Shown here piece by piece: positions 15,575-26,300 of a DNA stretch of 64,000 nt. The stretch is from positions 54,656-118,655 of the forward strand of contig VXRJ01000031.1 in the NCBI GenBank assembly GCA_009838525.1, given 5' to 3'. Both the position numbers and the translations under genes were made by a program. The first letter of the stretch is position 1. Each line of letters begins with the position of its first letter. Source of the stretch: Acidobacteriota bacterium (GTDB lineage: Bacteria > Acidobacteriota > Vicinamibacteria > Vicinamibacterales > UBA8438). The notes beneath the pieces are model-generated. The model was not told the DNA's origin. It made no database searches and saw nothing but the letters and a program-made list of their open reading frames with translations.

Positions 15575-16474
15575 ATGAACCAAGTCACCGAAGGTCTTCG
15601 GGTAACGAAACTGACCAAGACGTATCCGGGCGGCATCCGCGCCCTCGACGCCGTCGATCTCACGGTGGAACCGGGCCTCTACGGACTGCTCGGTCCAAAC
15701 GGCGCCGGCAAGAGCACCTTGATGCGGACGCTTGCCACACTGCAGCAGCCCGACAGCGGGTCGATCACGCTGGACGGGGTCGACGTGCTGGCCGATCCGG
15801 ACTACGTGCGGCGCCGTTTGGGGTACCTGCCACAACACATCGGCACCTACCCGACCGTCACGGGCCGCCAGCTCCTCGATCGGTTCGCCTGGCTGAAGGG
15901 CCGGACCGACAAGGCCGAACGCCGGCGCGAGGTCGCGCAACTCCTCGAGCGCGTGAACCTCCGCGAGGACGCCGACCGCGCCGTCGCCACCTACTCCGGG
16001 GGAATGCTGCGCCGCTTCGGCATCGCGCTCGCCCTCGCCGGAAACCCGCGCCTGCTCATCGTCGACGAGCCGACAGCCGGCCTCGATCCTGCGGAACGGA
16101 GCCGTTTCCACCGGGTGCTGGCCGACATCGCGGCCGACAACATCGTCCTCCTGTCGACGCACATCGTCGACGACGTGGAAAGCCTCTGCGAGCGGCTGTC
16201 CATCCTCGCCGGTGGGCGAATCGTCGCCGAGGGCACCCCCGGCGCCCTGACTGCGCCGCTCGAAGGCCGCCTTTGGTCGCGCGTCGTGCCCCGTGGTGAA
16301 GCCCTGCCGGAACCGGCACTGCACATCTCGGCGACCCCGGCGGGCTCGCTGGTCATCGTCGAAGCCGCGAGCGCCCCGGGTGAAGCCTGGGCCCCGCAAA
16401 CGCCGCGTCTGGAGGATGTCTACCACGCGGCGATCGCGCACGCCGGCGTGCAGGATGAGGAAGCGGTGGCGTGA
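15575..16474 (+). CDS. ABC transporter ATP-binding protein
   Basis: A 299-residue ATPase: Walker A GPNGAGKSTLMRTLATLQ, signature YSGGMLRRFGIALALAGNP, Walker B LLIVDEPTAGLDPAERSRF, and H-loop VLLSTHIVDDVESL. After ~215 residues of ATPase core there is a C-terminal extension of the type seen in ABC-2 exporters. Its TGA stop overlaps the GTG start of the permease (GTGA), so the subunits should be made together. It lies 66 bases after the receptor gene. Confidence 0.92.
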   Translation: MNQVTEGLRVTKLTKTYPGGIRALDAVDLTVEPGLYGLLGPNGAGKSTLMRTLATLQQPDSGSITLDGVDVLADPDYVRRRLGYLPQHIGTYPTVTGRQLLDRFAWLKGRTDKAERRREVAQLLERVNLREDADRAVATYSGGMLRRFGIALALAGNPRLLIVDEPTAGLDPAERSRFHRVLADIAADNIVLLSTHIVDDVESLCERLSILAGGRIVAEGTPGALTAPLEGRLWSRVVPRGEALPEPALHISATPAGSLVIVEAASAPGEAWAPQTPRLEDVYHAAIAHAGVQDEEAVA

Positions 16475-19400
16475 CGGTGTTCCGCTTCATCGCGGCGGAA
16501 GCATGGTACGAGTTCCGCTCCGCCTGCCGCGGTCCGCTCATCCCGATGCTCTTCGCGGGCCTGATCGCCTACGTGTTGATCGTGATCCTGAACGCGGACT
16601 ACCTGCGCGAATGGGGCGCCACCGACGTGGCGCGAAACAGCCCGCAAATCGTCTACCTGATGCTCTCGGGGCAACCCCTCTGGCTCGTGTTCGTATGGGC
16701 GTGGATCTTCGGGCAGGCCGTGGTCCGCGACCGGACGGCAAGTCTTCAGGAAATCGTCCTGTCGGCTCCCGTCTCGCTGCCGGCGCTACTCGTCGGCCGC
16801 TACCTCGGCGCGCTGACCCTTGCCTGCCTGTTGTCCTTCGGGGGAGTGATCGGGTTCCTGCTGGTCCCATTCCTCGGCGCCATAGGCATCATCCCCCCCG
16901 ACGCCGCAGGACCCCAGCCGTGGTTCACGATTGGCCACACGTTCGTGATCTTCACCCTGCCGGCCGCCGTCGGTCTCGGCGCGCTCCTCCTGTACGCGGC
17001 GATCCGGACGCGCAGTGTCGCCGGCCCGTTCGCCGTCGCGTCGGGGTTGATGCTGGTGTGGATGGTGGGGATGGTGATCGTTCGCGGCGGCGAGGCGAAC
17101 GCCGGGCTGGCGACGCTCCTGGATGCGTCCGGGTTCGCCGAGGTGGAAGAGCAGACCGAGCTGTGGACGCCGAGCGAGAAGCGGACCGGCGTCCTCGAGC
17201 TGACGCCGCCGTTGCTCGCCAACCGCGTGATCTGGACGGTGCCGCCGTTGCTGCTGCTGGGGTTCACGCTCCGGCGGGTCGGCCGTGAACAACTGACGCT
17301 GGAGCGGGCGCCGGCGGCGCCGGCGAACGGTTCGTCCGACGAACACGAAACGGAGCCCGCCCATACCACCCCTGTACCCGGCGCCCCCGAGCGCCCCTCC
17401 TGGCCGCGGGTGACGTGGAACGAGATGGTCTGGCATCTCTCGCTGTCGTTCCGCGGATGGGGCACCCTCCTCGCGCTGGGCATGGCGACGATCATGGGCG
17501 TTGGTGGCTCGTTCGTCCACGTCGTCCTGCACGCCGACGGCCCGCTCGTACCACGCCCGGACCTCCTTCAGCCCCTGCTGGCGGAGTTGTACTACCTGAT
17601 GATCGTCTTCATGGTGGCCGCCTTCGTCGGCATCATGGCGCGCCGGGACGATCGCGCCGGCTACGGCGAGATCGTCGATGCCGCGCCCGCGCCGCTCGGC
17701 TGCCGGGTGGCGGGCAGAGCGTTCTCGGCTGCCCTGGTCACGATGGCCTTCGCCCTGACCCCGACCATCTCCGTGTGGATCGTCCCGGCGCTCTCGGCCC
17801 CCGAGGCCTTCAGCTTGCTCGACCCGCTCATCTACTTCGGCCTCGTGTTCGCGCCTTCCCTGCTGGAGCTCTGCGCAGCCGTGCTCGTGGCGCACGCGCT
17901 GATTCGCCATGCCGGAACGGCGCACGCCGCCGGCGTCTTCTGCGCGTTCATGGTGGTCGTCAGCGACGAGTTGAGGGTGGTCTCCTACCCGCCGGCACAG
18001 ATTGGCATCCCGGCGCACGTCGCCCTGGCGGAGTTCACGGCGTGGGCGCCGTGGCTCGGCTACGTGCTGGCCTCCGGCGCCTTCAAGGCGGCGCTGGTCG
18101 TCGCGGCGGCGGGCCTCGCGTGGCTCGCCTGGCCTCGCGGCGCCGCGCTCACCGTGCCGCTCCGCTGGCGGGCCGGCCTGGGTCGGGCGATCGGCGGAGC
18201 GGGCGCGCTCACCGCGGCCGGCATCGTGGCGGCAGTCGGTACGCACGGCGTGCTGTACGAGCAGCTCGTCACCGCCGGCGGCTACCAGTCGGCCGCGGCC
18301 GAAACGGCGGACGACGCGGCATGGGAGTCGCGCTGGTGGGCGCAGGCCGCGCCCTTCGCGACGACCGGGGGCGAAGTGGGCATCGCGGTCGACCCGGCCG
18401 CCCGGCTGGCCACCACCCACTGGCGGCTCGATGGCGTGCGCTCCGCCTCGGGCGCGCTGCACGGGTCGCTGCCGCACGGCGCCGGCGACCCGCGCGCCAC
18501 CGTCGATGGCCGGGAGGCGCCCGTCACCGTCGCCTTCGACCACTTCTCGCTGCCGCTCGGCGACTGCGGCGGAGAGGGCTGCACGATCGAGCTGGAAGTG
18601 ACGGTCGACGGTGACGGGTGGTCGGCAGAAGGAGAGATTCCCTGGCTGCACCCGGCGGGCGTCTGGTTGCGCGCGATCGACGTGCTCCCGACGCTTGGCC
18701 ACGACCCTGATCGACTGCTCCGCGCGCCCCGGGAACGCCGCGATCACGGTCTGGCGGAAGTGGTTCCGGACGCCCCGGCGGCGGCGCTGGCGCCGGCGGC
18801 GGGCGTGGCGCCGGACGGCGACTGGCGCTGGACGGTGGACTTCGCGGGCGGTGGCGAAGCAGGCACGCGGACCGCCGCCGACGGACGCATCCGCGGACCG
18901 CTCGACTTCGCCGTCGCCTGGTGGCCGGACGCACCGGAAGAGACGCGCCGCGACGGGATCGCCGCCCTCCACGGACCCTCGCGTGCGCGCGATGCGGACG
19001 GCGTCCTCGCCGACGTGGTGGAGATGCAGGTCTGCGTGGCAGAGGTGTTGAGCGCCGCGCCCCGCGTCGCCACGGTGCTGCAGGCGCCCCGCGAGCGCGG
19101 TGCGACCGCGCTCCACGGCGACCTGCTGTGGCTGCCGGAAGACGCCGGCTGGGACATCGCCGGTGAGGGTTTCGGCCGGTGGAACCGGCGCGCGACCATC
19201 GCCAGCGCCATCGCCGAGGCTTACGTCACGACCGCGTCAGGCCTGCGCAAGGAGCAGGGAGCGGAGTGGCTGCGGCTGGGCGTCTCCGGCTGGGTGGGAA
19301 TGGAGTGCGTCCGGCGGCGGGACGGCGCCGACGCCTGGCTGGCGCTGCAGACGCGCGTCAGTGACCAGACCGTCGCAGCCTTCGGCGCCCTGGATGCCCC

Positions 19401-19875
19401 CGCCGTCAGCGTCGCCCTGGCGGGCGCCGCGGACTGGCTGCAACGCTACGCGCCGCTGGCCACCGCGGGTTGGGCCGAGACGCTCGGGCCACCACAAGCC
19501 GGCGAGGCGGTCAACGCGGTGGTCGTCGCCGTGAGTGGTGGCCAGCCGCTCGCCGGCGCACTAGCGGATGCGGCGGGTGCGGACGTCGCCGCGCAGTTGC
19601 TGGGACCGCCGGCCTCGTCCGACATCCTGGTCGATCGGACGGCGCGTGCCCTGGACATCGGCGGAAGCCGGTGGCGATGGCGCCAGGGCGGGTGGGAGCC
19701 GCTGGAGGTCCCGATCCACGTGACGCAGCGCTTCGAAGACGAGAGCGGCAGCCGGCGCGTAGGTCCGGTTCCGGCTACCGTCGACCCCGGCGAACCGTTC
19801 ACGCTGCTCGACGCCTGGCCATCGTTCGAGCGCACCCCGGCCGACAACGTCTGGCGCGGCGATGAGGACGACTGA
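16471..19875 (+). CDS. ABC-2 permease fused to large periplasmic domain, degenerate M1-peptidase-like (first copy)
   Basis: A 1134-residue protein with two ABC-2 membrane halves (helices spread over about residues 20-280 and 330-600, joined by a charged linker) and a ~530-residue periplasmic C-terminus. The fusion recalls the 'ABC permease/M1 aminopeptidase' proteins of Bacteroidetes. I find no HExxH zinc motif; where it would be expected the sequence reads IASAIAEAYVTT, so the peptidase part, if homologous, looks inactive. Motifs repeated in its neighbour include GHDPDRLLRAPRERR and RERGATALHGDLLWLPE. The GTG start overlaps the ATPase stop. It is probably one half of a heterodimeric transporter with the next gene. 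Confidence 0.75.
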   Translation: MTVFRFIAAEAWYEFRSACRGPLIPMLFAGLIAYVLIVILNADYLREWGATDVARNSPQIVYLMLSGQPLWLVFVWAWIFGQAVVRDRTASLQEIVLSAPVSLPALLVGRYLGALTLACLLSFGGVIGFLLVPFLGAIGIIPPDAAGPQPWFTIGHTFVIFTLPAAVGLGALLLYAAIRTRSVAGPFAVASGLMLVWMVGMVIVRGGEANAGLATLLDASGFAEVEEQTELWTPSEKRTGVLELTPPLLANRVIWTVPPLLLLGFTLRRVGREQLTLERAPAAPANGSSDEHETEPAHTTPVPGAPERPSWPRVTWNEMVWHLSLSFRGWGTLLALGMATIMGVGGSFVHVVLHADGPLVPRPDLLQPLLAELYYLMIVFMVAAFVGIMARRDDRAGYGEIVDAAPAPLGCRVAGRAFSAALVTMAFALTPTISVWIVPALSAPEAFSLLDPLIYFGLVFAPSLLELCAAVLVAHALIRHAGTAHAAGVFCAFMVVVSDELRVVSYPPAQIGIPAHVALAEFTAWAPWLGYVLASGAFKAALVVAAAGLAWLAWPRGAALTVPLRWRAGLGRAIGGAGALTAAGIVAAVGTHGVLYEQLVTAGGYQSAAAETADDAAWESRWWAQAAPFATTGGEVGIAVDPAARLATTHWRLDGVRSASGALHGSLPHGAGDPRATVDGREAPVTVAFDHFSLPLGDCGGEGCTIELEVTVDGDGWSAEGEIPWLHPAGVWLRAIDVLPTLGHDPDRLLRAPRERRDHGLAEVVPDAPAAALAPAAGVAPDGDWRWTVDFAGGGEAGTRTAADGRIRGPLDFAVAWWPDAPEETRRDGIAALHGPSRARDADGVLADVVEMQVCVAEVLSAAPRVATVLQAPRERGATALHGDLLWLPEDAGWDIAGEGFGRWNRRATIASAIAEAYVTTASGLRKEQGAEWLRLGVSGWVGMECVRRRDGADAWLALQTRVSDQTVAAFGALDAPAVSVALAGAADWLQRYAPLATAGWAETLGPPQAGEAVNAVVVAVSGGQPLAGALADAAGADVAAQLLGPPASSDILVDRTARALDIGGSRWRWRQGGWEPLEVPIHVTQRFEDESGSRRVGPVPATVDPGEPFTLLDAWPSFERTPADNVWRGDEDD

Positions 19876-19909
19876 TGTACGCTGGCGTGCGGGAGGAGGA
19901 GGCGCTGGC

Positions 19910-22900
19910 ATGACGCTGCTTCGCTTCGTTACGGCGGAAGCGTGGTACGAGTTGCGCGCCGGCTGCCGGGGCCCGCTCATCCCGATCGTGTTTGTCGGGT
20001 TGATTGGCTATGTGATCCTGATCCTGCTGAACGCGGACTATCTGCGTGACCTGGGGGCGACCGACGTGCCCCGCAACAGCCCTCACCTGATCTACCTGAT
20101 GGTGAGCGGACAAGCGGTCTGGATTCTGTTCGTCTGGGCCTGGGTTTTCGGGCAGGTGATCGTCCGCGACCAGACCGCCGGTCTGCACGAAGTGGTGCTG
20201 TCGGCGCCGGTTTCTCTTGCGGCGCTGCTCACGGGCCGTTACCTCGGCGCGCTGGTCCTCGCCAGCCTGCTGCCCCTTGCCACAGCAATGGGCTTCCTGC
20301 TCGTCCCACTCCTCGGCGCCGTCGGACTGATCCCCGCGGACACGGTGGGGCCGCCACCGTATTTCGCCATCGGTCACTCGCTTCTCATCTTTACCGTGCC
20401 TTCCGCCATCGGGCTGGGCGCCCTCTTCCTCTGCGCGGCGATCTGGGCCCGTGGAGTCGCGGGGCCGTTCGCACTCGCGGCAGTGCTGATGCTGATCTGG
20501 ATGGTGGCAATGGTCGCGGTGCGCGGCGGCGACGGGAGCCCGGTGGTGGCGACGCTCCTCGATCCGTCCGCGTACGCCGAGGCGGAAGAGCAGACCAACC
20601 TCTGGACGCCGCGCGAGAAGGCAGTCGGCGTCATGCAGATGACGACCCCGCTGTTGGCTAACCGTTTGATCTGGACGTTGCCGCCTCTGCTCGTGCTGGG
20701 TCTCGTGCTGCGCCGCGTGGACCGCGAGCGGCTGGCGCTCGAACGGGCGCCCGCGGTGCGGGGACCGGGCGGAGACGCGTACCAGAAGGGAGCGGCGGGC
20801 CCGGATTCCGACACCCCACGGCTCGGCGTCCCGGGCCGGCCGTCGTGGCTCGGCGCCACGTGGAGCGAAGCGGCCTGGCACTTCGGCCTCTCGTTCCGCG
20901 GCTGGGGGACGCCCCTCGCCCTGGTCATGCTGGCGACGTTGGGAGTGGGCGGTGCGTTCGTCCATGTCGTCCTCCACGCCGACGGACCCATGCTCCCCCG
21001 CCCCGATCTCATCGATCCGTTGATGGTCGAGTTCTTCTACCTGATTATCGCGTTCATGGTGGCCGCGTTCGTCGGCGTCATGGCGCGCCGGGACGACCGT
21101 CCCGGCTACGGCGAGATCGCCGACGCCACTCCGGCCCCGCTTGGCAGCCGTGTGGCGGGCCGTGCGCTCGCCGCCGCTGCGGTCACCTCCCTGTTCGCCC
21201 TGACGCCTGCGGTCTCCGTGTGGATCGTGAGCGCCCTCGTGGTCCCTGACTCCTTCAGCCTGGTCGACCCGCCGCTCCACTTCGGCCTCGTGCTCGCGCC
21301 GGCGGCGCTGGAACTGTGCGCGCTGGTGCTGCTTGCGCACGCGCTGATTCGCCACGCCGGCGCCGCGCACGCGGCCGCCATCATCTGCGCGTTCTTCATC
21401 GTGATCAATCATGAACTGAGCGTGACGAGTTATCCGCCGGTGGAAATCGGCGTACCGGCGGACATCACGCTGTCGGAGTTCTCCGGCTGGGCGCCCTGGC
21501 TGGGCTACGTACTAACCGCCGACCTTTTCAAGCTGGCCGTCGCCGCCGCGATCATTGCGCTGGCCTGGCTCGCGTGGCCGCGCGGCACCGCGCTTACGGT
21601 ACCCGTCCGCTGGCGCGCCGGCGTGGGTAGGGTGGCGGGCGGCGCCGGCGCGCTGGGAACAGCCGCCGTCCTGCTGGCGATAGGACTCCACACCGTGTTG
21701 TACGAACAGCTCGTGACGCTGGGCGGGTACCAATCCGCGGCGGCGGCGACGGCGGACGACGCAGCCTGGGAGACGCGCTGGTGGACCGCCGCATCACCGT
21801 TCTCGGTGGCGGGTGGAGAAGTGGACATAGCGGTCGATCCAGCCGGGCGCGTTGCGACGGCGCACTGGCGGCTCGACGATGTCCGGTCGCTTTCGGGCAC
21901 CCTGCACGGTTCGCTGCCGGACGGCGCCGAAATCCGCGCCGCAACGGTGAACGGTCGCGAGGCGTCGGTGACGGTCGCATTCGACCACTTCGCGCTGCCG
22001 CTCGACGCTTGCGATCCTGCGGCCAATAACTGCACGGTGGAACTGGCAGTCGCCGCCCGCGGCGAAGGCTGGTCGGCCGAGGGAGAAACCCCCTGGCTGC
22101 ACCCCTCTGGTGTGTGGCTCCGCGCCGCCGACCTGCTGCCGACGCTTGGCCACGATGCCGATCGGTTGGTGCGCGCGCCCCAGGAACGCCGGACGAACGG
22201 CCTGGACCCTGTCCCCGGCGACTCTCCGTCCGACGCGCTGGCGTCGGCAGCCGGAGTGGCGCCGGCGGGCGACTGGCGCTGGACGGTGACCTTTGCCGCG
22301 GAGAGCAACGACCCGCCTCGTTCGGCGGGCACGCAGACCACGACGTCGGGCAGCACGCGCGGCCCCCTGGACTTCGCCGCCGCGTGGTGGCCGGGTTCGC
22401 CGTTGGAAACCACCCGCGATGACGTGATCGCACTGCACGGGCCGACCCGTACAAGCGACGTGGACGGCGTTCTCGACGACGTGACGGCGATGCGCGCCTG
22501 CGTCGCCTCCACCCTCGGGCGTACGCCGGTCGTGCGCACGGTGCTGCAGGCCCCGCGCGAGCGCGGGGCGACCGCCCTCTACGGCGACCTGCTGTGGCTG
22601 CCCGAGCACGAGGGGTGGGACATCGCGGGAGAGGCCTTCGGCCGTTGGCAGCGCCGCGCGACGATCGCTGCCGCGCTGGCGGCGCGCCAGATAGCCGACG
22701 GAGCCAATCTCCGAAAGGAGCCCGGCGAGGACTGGCTGCGAGTCGGCGTCCCCGGCTGGGTCGGCCTGGAATGCGTCCGGCAAGAGGACGGGGTCGACTC
22801 CTGGCTCGCCCTGCAGGAGCGCGCCAGCGACCAGATCGTCGAGGCGTTCGGCGCGCTGGACGCTCCCGCCATTGGCGTCGCGGCGGCCGGTGACGCGCCG

Positions 22901-23341
22901 TGGGTACGGGAGTACACGCCGCTGGCGACGGTTGGCTGGGTCGAATCTGTCGGGGACTCCGAGGCGGTTGAGGCGGTCGACGCGGTGGTCGCAGGGGTTC
23001 GGGCCGGGGCGCCGCTGGCCGACGCCCTGACGGACGTCGTCGGCGCCGCTACCGCCGAGGCGCTCCTCGGACCGCCCGCATCCTCGGACGTCCTGGTCGC
23101 GCAGGCGGACCGCACGCTCAACATAGGGGGCCAGCGCTGGCTCTGGCGGGACGGCGGCTGGGAGCCGCTTTCGACATCCATCCACGTGACGCAGCGCTTC
23201 GACGACGGCAGCGACAGCCGGCGGATCGGTCCGGTGCCGACGACGGTGGACCCGGACGCTCCGTTCACGCTGATCGACGCCTGGCCCTCATTCGAGCGGA
23301 CACCGACCGACAACGTCTGGCGGGGCGGGGGAAACGACTGA
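19910..23341 (+). CDS. ABC-2 permease fused to large periplasmic domain, degenerate M1-peptidase-like (second copy)
   Basis: A 1143-residue paralogue of the preceding gene, alike along its whole length: the N-terminus (TAEAWYELRAGCRGPLIPI), the membrane halves (ARRDDRPGYGEIADATPAP) and the C-terminal domain (GHDADRLVRAPQERR, RERGATALYGDLLWLPE, ending DNVWRGGGND). It too lacks HExxH. ATG 19910 is preferred because GGGAGGAGGAGG stands before it; a frame start at 19862 overlaps the previous gene. Its stop overlaps the RND start by one base (TGATG). Tandem duplication of so large a fusion suggests two specialised subunits. The substrate is unknown. Confidence 0.75.
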   Translation: MTLLRFVTAEAWYELRAGCRGPLIPIVFVGLIGYVILILLNADYLRDLGATDVPRNSPHLIYLMVSGQAVWILFVWAWVFGQVIVRDQTAGLHEVVLSAPVSLAALLTGRYLGALVLASLLPLATAMGFLLVPLLGAVGLIPADTVGPPPYFAIGHSLLIFTVPSAIGLGALFLCAAIWARGVAGPFALAAVLMLIWMVAMVAVRGGDGSPVVATLLDPSAYAEAEEQTNLWTPREKAVGVMQMTTPLLANRLIWTLPPLLVLGLVLRRVDRERLALERAPAVRGPGGDAYQKGAAGPDSDTPRLGVPGRPSWLGATWSEAAWHFGLSFRGWGTPLALVMLATLGVGGAFVHVVLHADGPMLPRPDLIDPLMVEFFYLIIAFMVAAFVGVMARRDDRPGYGEIADATPAPLGSRVAGRALAAAAVTSLFALTPAVSVWIVSALVVPDSFSLVDPPLHFGLVLAPAALELCALVLLAHALIRHAGAAHAAAIICAFFIVINHELSVTSYPPVEIGVPADITLSEFSGWAPWLGYVLTADLFKLAVAAAIIALAWLAWPRGTALTVPVRWRAGVGRVAGGAGALGTAAVLLAIGLHTVLYEQLVTLGGYQSAAAATADDAAWETRWWTAASPFSVAGGEVDIAVDPAGRVATAHWRLDDVRSLSGTLHGSLPDGAEIRAATVNGREASVTVAFDHFALPLDACDPAANNCTVELAVAARGEGWSAEGETPWLHPSGVWLRAADLLPTLGHDADRLVRAPQERRTNGLDPVPGDSPSDALASAAGVAPAGDWRWTVTFAAESNDPPRSAGTQTTTSGSTRGPLDFAAAWWPGSPLETTRDDVIALHGPTRTSDVDGVLDDVTAMRACVASTLGRTPVVRTVLQAPRERGATALYGDLLWLPEHEGWDIAGEAFGRWQRRATIAAALAARQIADGANLRKEPGEDWLRVGVPGWVGLECVRQEDGVDSWLALQERASDQIVEAFGALDAPAIGVAAAGDAPWVREYTPLATVGWVESVGDSEAVEAVDAVVAGVRAGAPLADALTDVVGAATAEALLGPPASSDVLVAQADRTLNIGGQRWLWRDGGWEPLSTSIHVTQRFDDGSDSRRIGPVPTTVDPDAPFTLIDAWPSFERTPTDNVWRGGGND

Positions 23342-26300
23342 TGGACAAGGGTGCTATCGCCTGGTTCGCGCGGAATCCGGTGGCGGCGAACCTGATGATG
23401 GTCCTCATCATCGTGAGCGGCATCATCGCTGCCACCTCGGTCAAGGAAGAGGTCATGCCGGAGCTCGAGCTCGACTGGATCAGCATCCAGGTGCCCTACC
23501 TGGGCGCGGCGCCGGAAGAGGTCGAGGAAGGTGTCGTCATCCGCGTCGAAGAGGCTATCCAGGGTATCGACGGCATCAAGGCGATCCAGTCCACCGCATC
23601 AGAGGGCAGCGCGTCGGTCATGGCCGAGCTCGAGCTCGGCGCGGACGCCCGCCGCGTGGCGGACGAAATCAAGAACAACGTCGACGCGATAACGACGTTC
23701 CCGATCGAGACGGAGGAGCCCATCATCCGGGAGCTGCTCGTCCGCAGCCGGGTCACCGGCATCGCCATCTCCGGCGCCGCCGACGTGTTCGCCCTGAAGG
23801 CGCTGGCCGAGCGGGTGCGCGACGAGTTGGTCGCACTGCCGGAAATCACGCAGATCGAGGTGGTGAGCGCGCCCCCGTACGAGATCTCAATCGAAGTCTC
23901 CGAGGCCGACCTGCGGAGGCACGGCATGACCTTCGATCAGGTCGCCAACGCCGTGCGCCGATCGTCACTGGACCTGCCCGGCGGATCGGTCCGCACCGAC
24001 GGCGGCGAAATCCTGCTGCGCACGATCGGCCAGGCCTATCGCGGCGCCGAGTACGAGGACCTCGTGCTCTGGACCCGGCCCGACGGCAGCCGACTGCGGC
24101 TCGGTGACGTGGCGACGGTGGTCGATGGCTTCGCCGAGACCGATCAGCACGCTCGCTTCGACTACGAGCCGATGGTGCTCGTGACGGTGTTCCGGACCGG
24201 TGAGCAGAGCGCTCTCGAAATCTCGGAGGCGGTCGAACACTATGTCGATAGTGCGCAGACCCGGCTGCCGGAAGGTGTTTCCCTGACGATCTGGCTGAAC
24301 GAGGCGGAAGTGCTGACCGACCGCCTGGGCTTCATGCTGCGCACCGGGGCCAGCGGCTTCGTGCTGGTCTTCCTCGTGCTGGCCCTCTTCCTGGAACTGC
24401 GGCTCGCATTCTGGGTCAGCCTCGGCATCCCGATCTCGTTCCTCGGGGCGATCGCCCTGATGCCCGGGCTCGACGTCTCGGCCAACGTCATCTCGCTGTT
24501 CGCCTTCACCCTGGTGCTGGGCATCGTGGTCGACGACGCGATCATCGTCGGCGAGAACATCTACCGGCACCAGGAGGAGCACGGCAAGGGACTGCGAGGC
24601 AGCATCGAGGGCGCCAGGGAAATCGCCAAGCCGGTCATCTTCGCGGTCCTCACCACGGTGGCCGCGTTCATGCCGATGATGTTCGTCCCCGGCATGATGG
24701 GCAAGGTCTTCCGCGTCATTCCGTTCGTCGTGATCCCGTGCCTGCTCTTCTCGCTGCTCGAGTCGCTCGGCATTCTGCCCGCCCACCTGTCGCACATCCC
24801 CCGGCGCGGCCGGGCCGGTCCGTGGCGCCGCTTCCAGAGCCTCTTCTCCAACGGCCTGAAGCTGTTCGTCAGCAAGGTCTACACGCCGGTTCTCGAGACC
24901 GCCCTGCAGTGGCGGTACGTGACCGTAGCGGTTGGTCTCTCCACTCTCATCCTGACCGGCGGCCTGGTGCTCGGGGGCCTCCTCAACTTCCAGTTCTTCC
25001 CGTCCATCGAAACCGATTTCATGACGGCAAGGGTGACGTTGCCGCAGGGCACTCCCGTCGAGGTAACAAACCGCGCCGTCGCCAGGCTCGAGGAGAGCGC
25101 CGCTCGAGTGCGTACCCAACTGCAGCAGGAGACGGGTATCGACTACGTCCGCCACGTGTCGGCCACGATTGGCGATCAGCCGCTGGTCGGGGCCGGCGAT
25201 GTTCCGACCGGCCCGACCGAGAGCCTCGCCGGCTCCAACGTGGGCGAGGTGACGGTCGAGCTGTTGCCGGCGGAGACGCGTACCTTCACGAGCGAGCAAC
25301 TCGGCAACCTCTGGCGGGACGCCACCGGCCCGATTCCGGAGGCGGTCGAGGTCAACTATTCCATGTCGATCATGGACCCCGGCGACGACGTGGACGTACA
25401 GCTTGCCGGGTCGGACATCGACCAGTTGCGGGCCGCCGCCGACGCGGTCAAGGCGCGCCTGGCCGAGTACGCCGGCCTCTACGAGATCTCGGATTCCTTC
25501 CGCGCCGGCAAGGAGGAGATGCAGCTCGGGATCAAGCCGGCGGCCGAGACGCTCGGCCTCACCCTGCAGGATCTCGGCCGCCAGGTCCGTCAGGCCTTCT
25601 ACGGCGAGGAAGCCCAGCGCATCCAGCGCGGGCGCGACGACATCCGCGTGATGGTGCGGTACCCCCAGGACGATCGCCGGTCCCTCGGCAACCTGGAAGA
25701 CATGCGCATCCGCACCCCGAACGGCGGCGAGGTGCCCTTCAGCCAGGTCGCGGAGGTGCAACCGGGACGGGGCTTCGCGTCGATCAAGCGCATCGACCGG
25801 AATCGGGCCGTCAACGTGACCGCCACGATCGACCCGGCCACGACGTCGGCCGCCGCCGTCATCGCAGACTTGGAGAGCCGCGTCCTGCCGGAGGTCCTGG
25901 CCGGTTACCCGGGAGTGTTCTACACGTTCGAGGGCGCCCAGGCGGAGCAGACGGAGACGGTCGGGGGCCTGCAACGCGGGTTCATCCTCGCCGTGCTGAT
26001 GATCTTCGCCCTCCTCGCGATCCCCCTGCGCTCGTACGTGCAGCCGCTCATCATCATGGCCGCCATCCCGTTTGGTCTCGTGGGCGCCATCTGGGGACAC
26101 ATCGTCATGGGACTCGACGTGACGATGATGTCGATGTTCGGACTCGTGGCCCTGACCGGCGTGGTCGTCAACGACAGCCTCGTCATGGTCGACTTCATCA
26201 ACCGCGCACGGAGCGTGCACACCGACGTCGGCCGCCGTGTTCGCGCCGCAGGCGGCAACCAGCCGGACCGCCACGAGTTCGAGTCCAGCGGGCTGCAGCT

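Noticed and set aside
13154..16441. A 1095-codon open frame on the minus strand
   Set aside because: It is antisense to the TonB receptor and ATPase genes, whose proteins match known families. Long antisense frames are common at this GC content and the product shows no domain.
16471..23341. Active M1 aminopeptidase domains in the ABC fusions
   Set aside because: No HExxH motif is found in either protein.
23965..26274. A 769-codon minus-strand frame under the RND gene
   Set aside because: His/Asp/Glu-rich composition is typical of the reverse complement of a hydrophobic coding sequence; the RND protein is clearly real.
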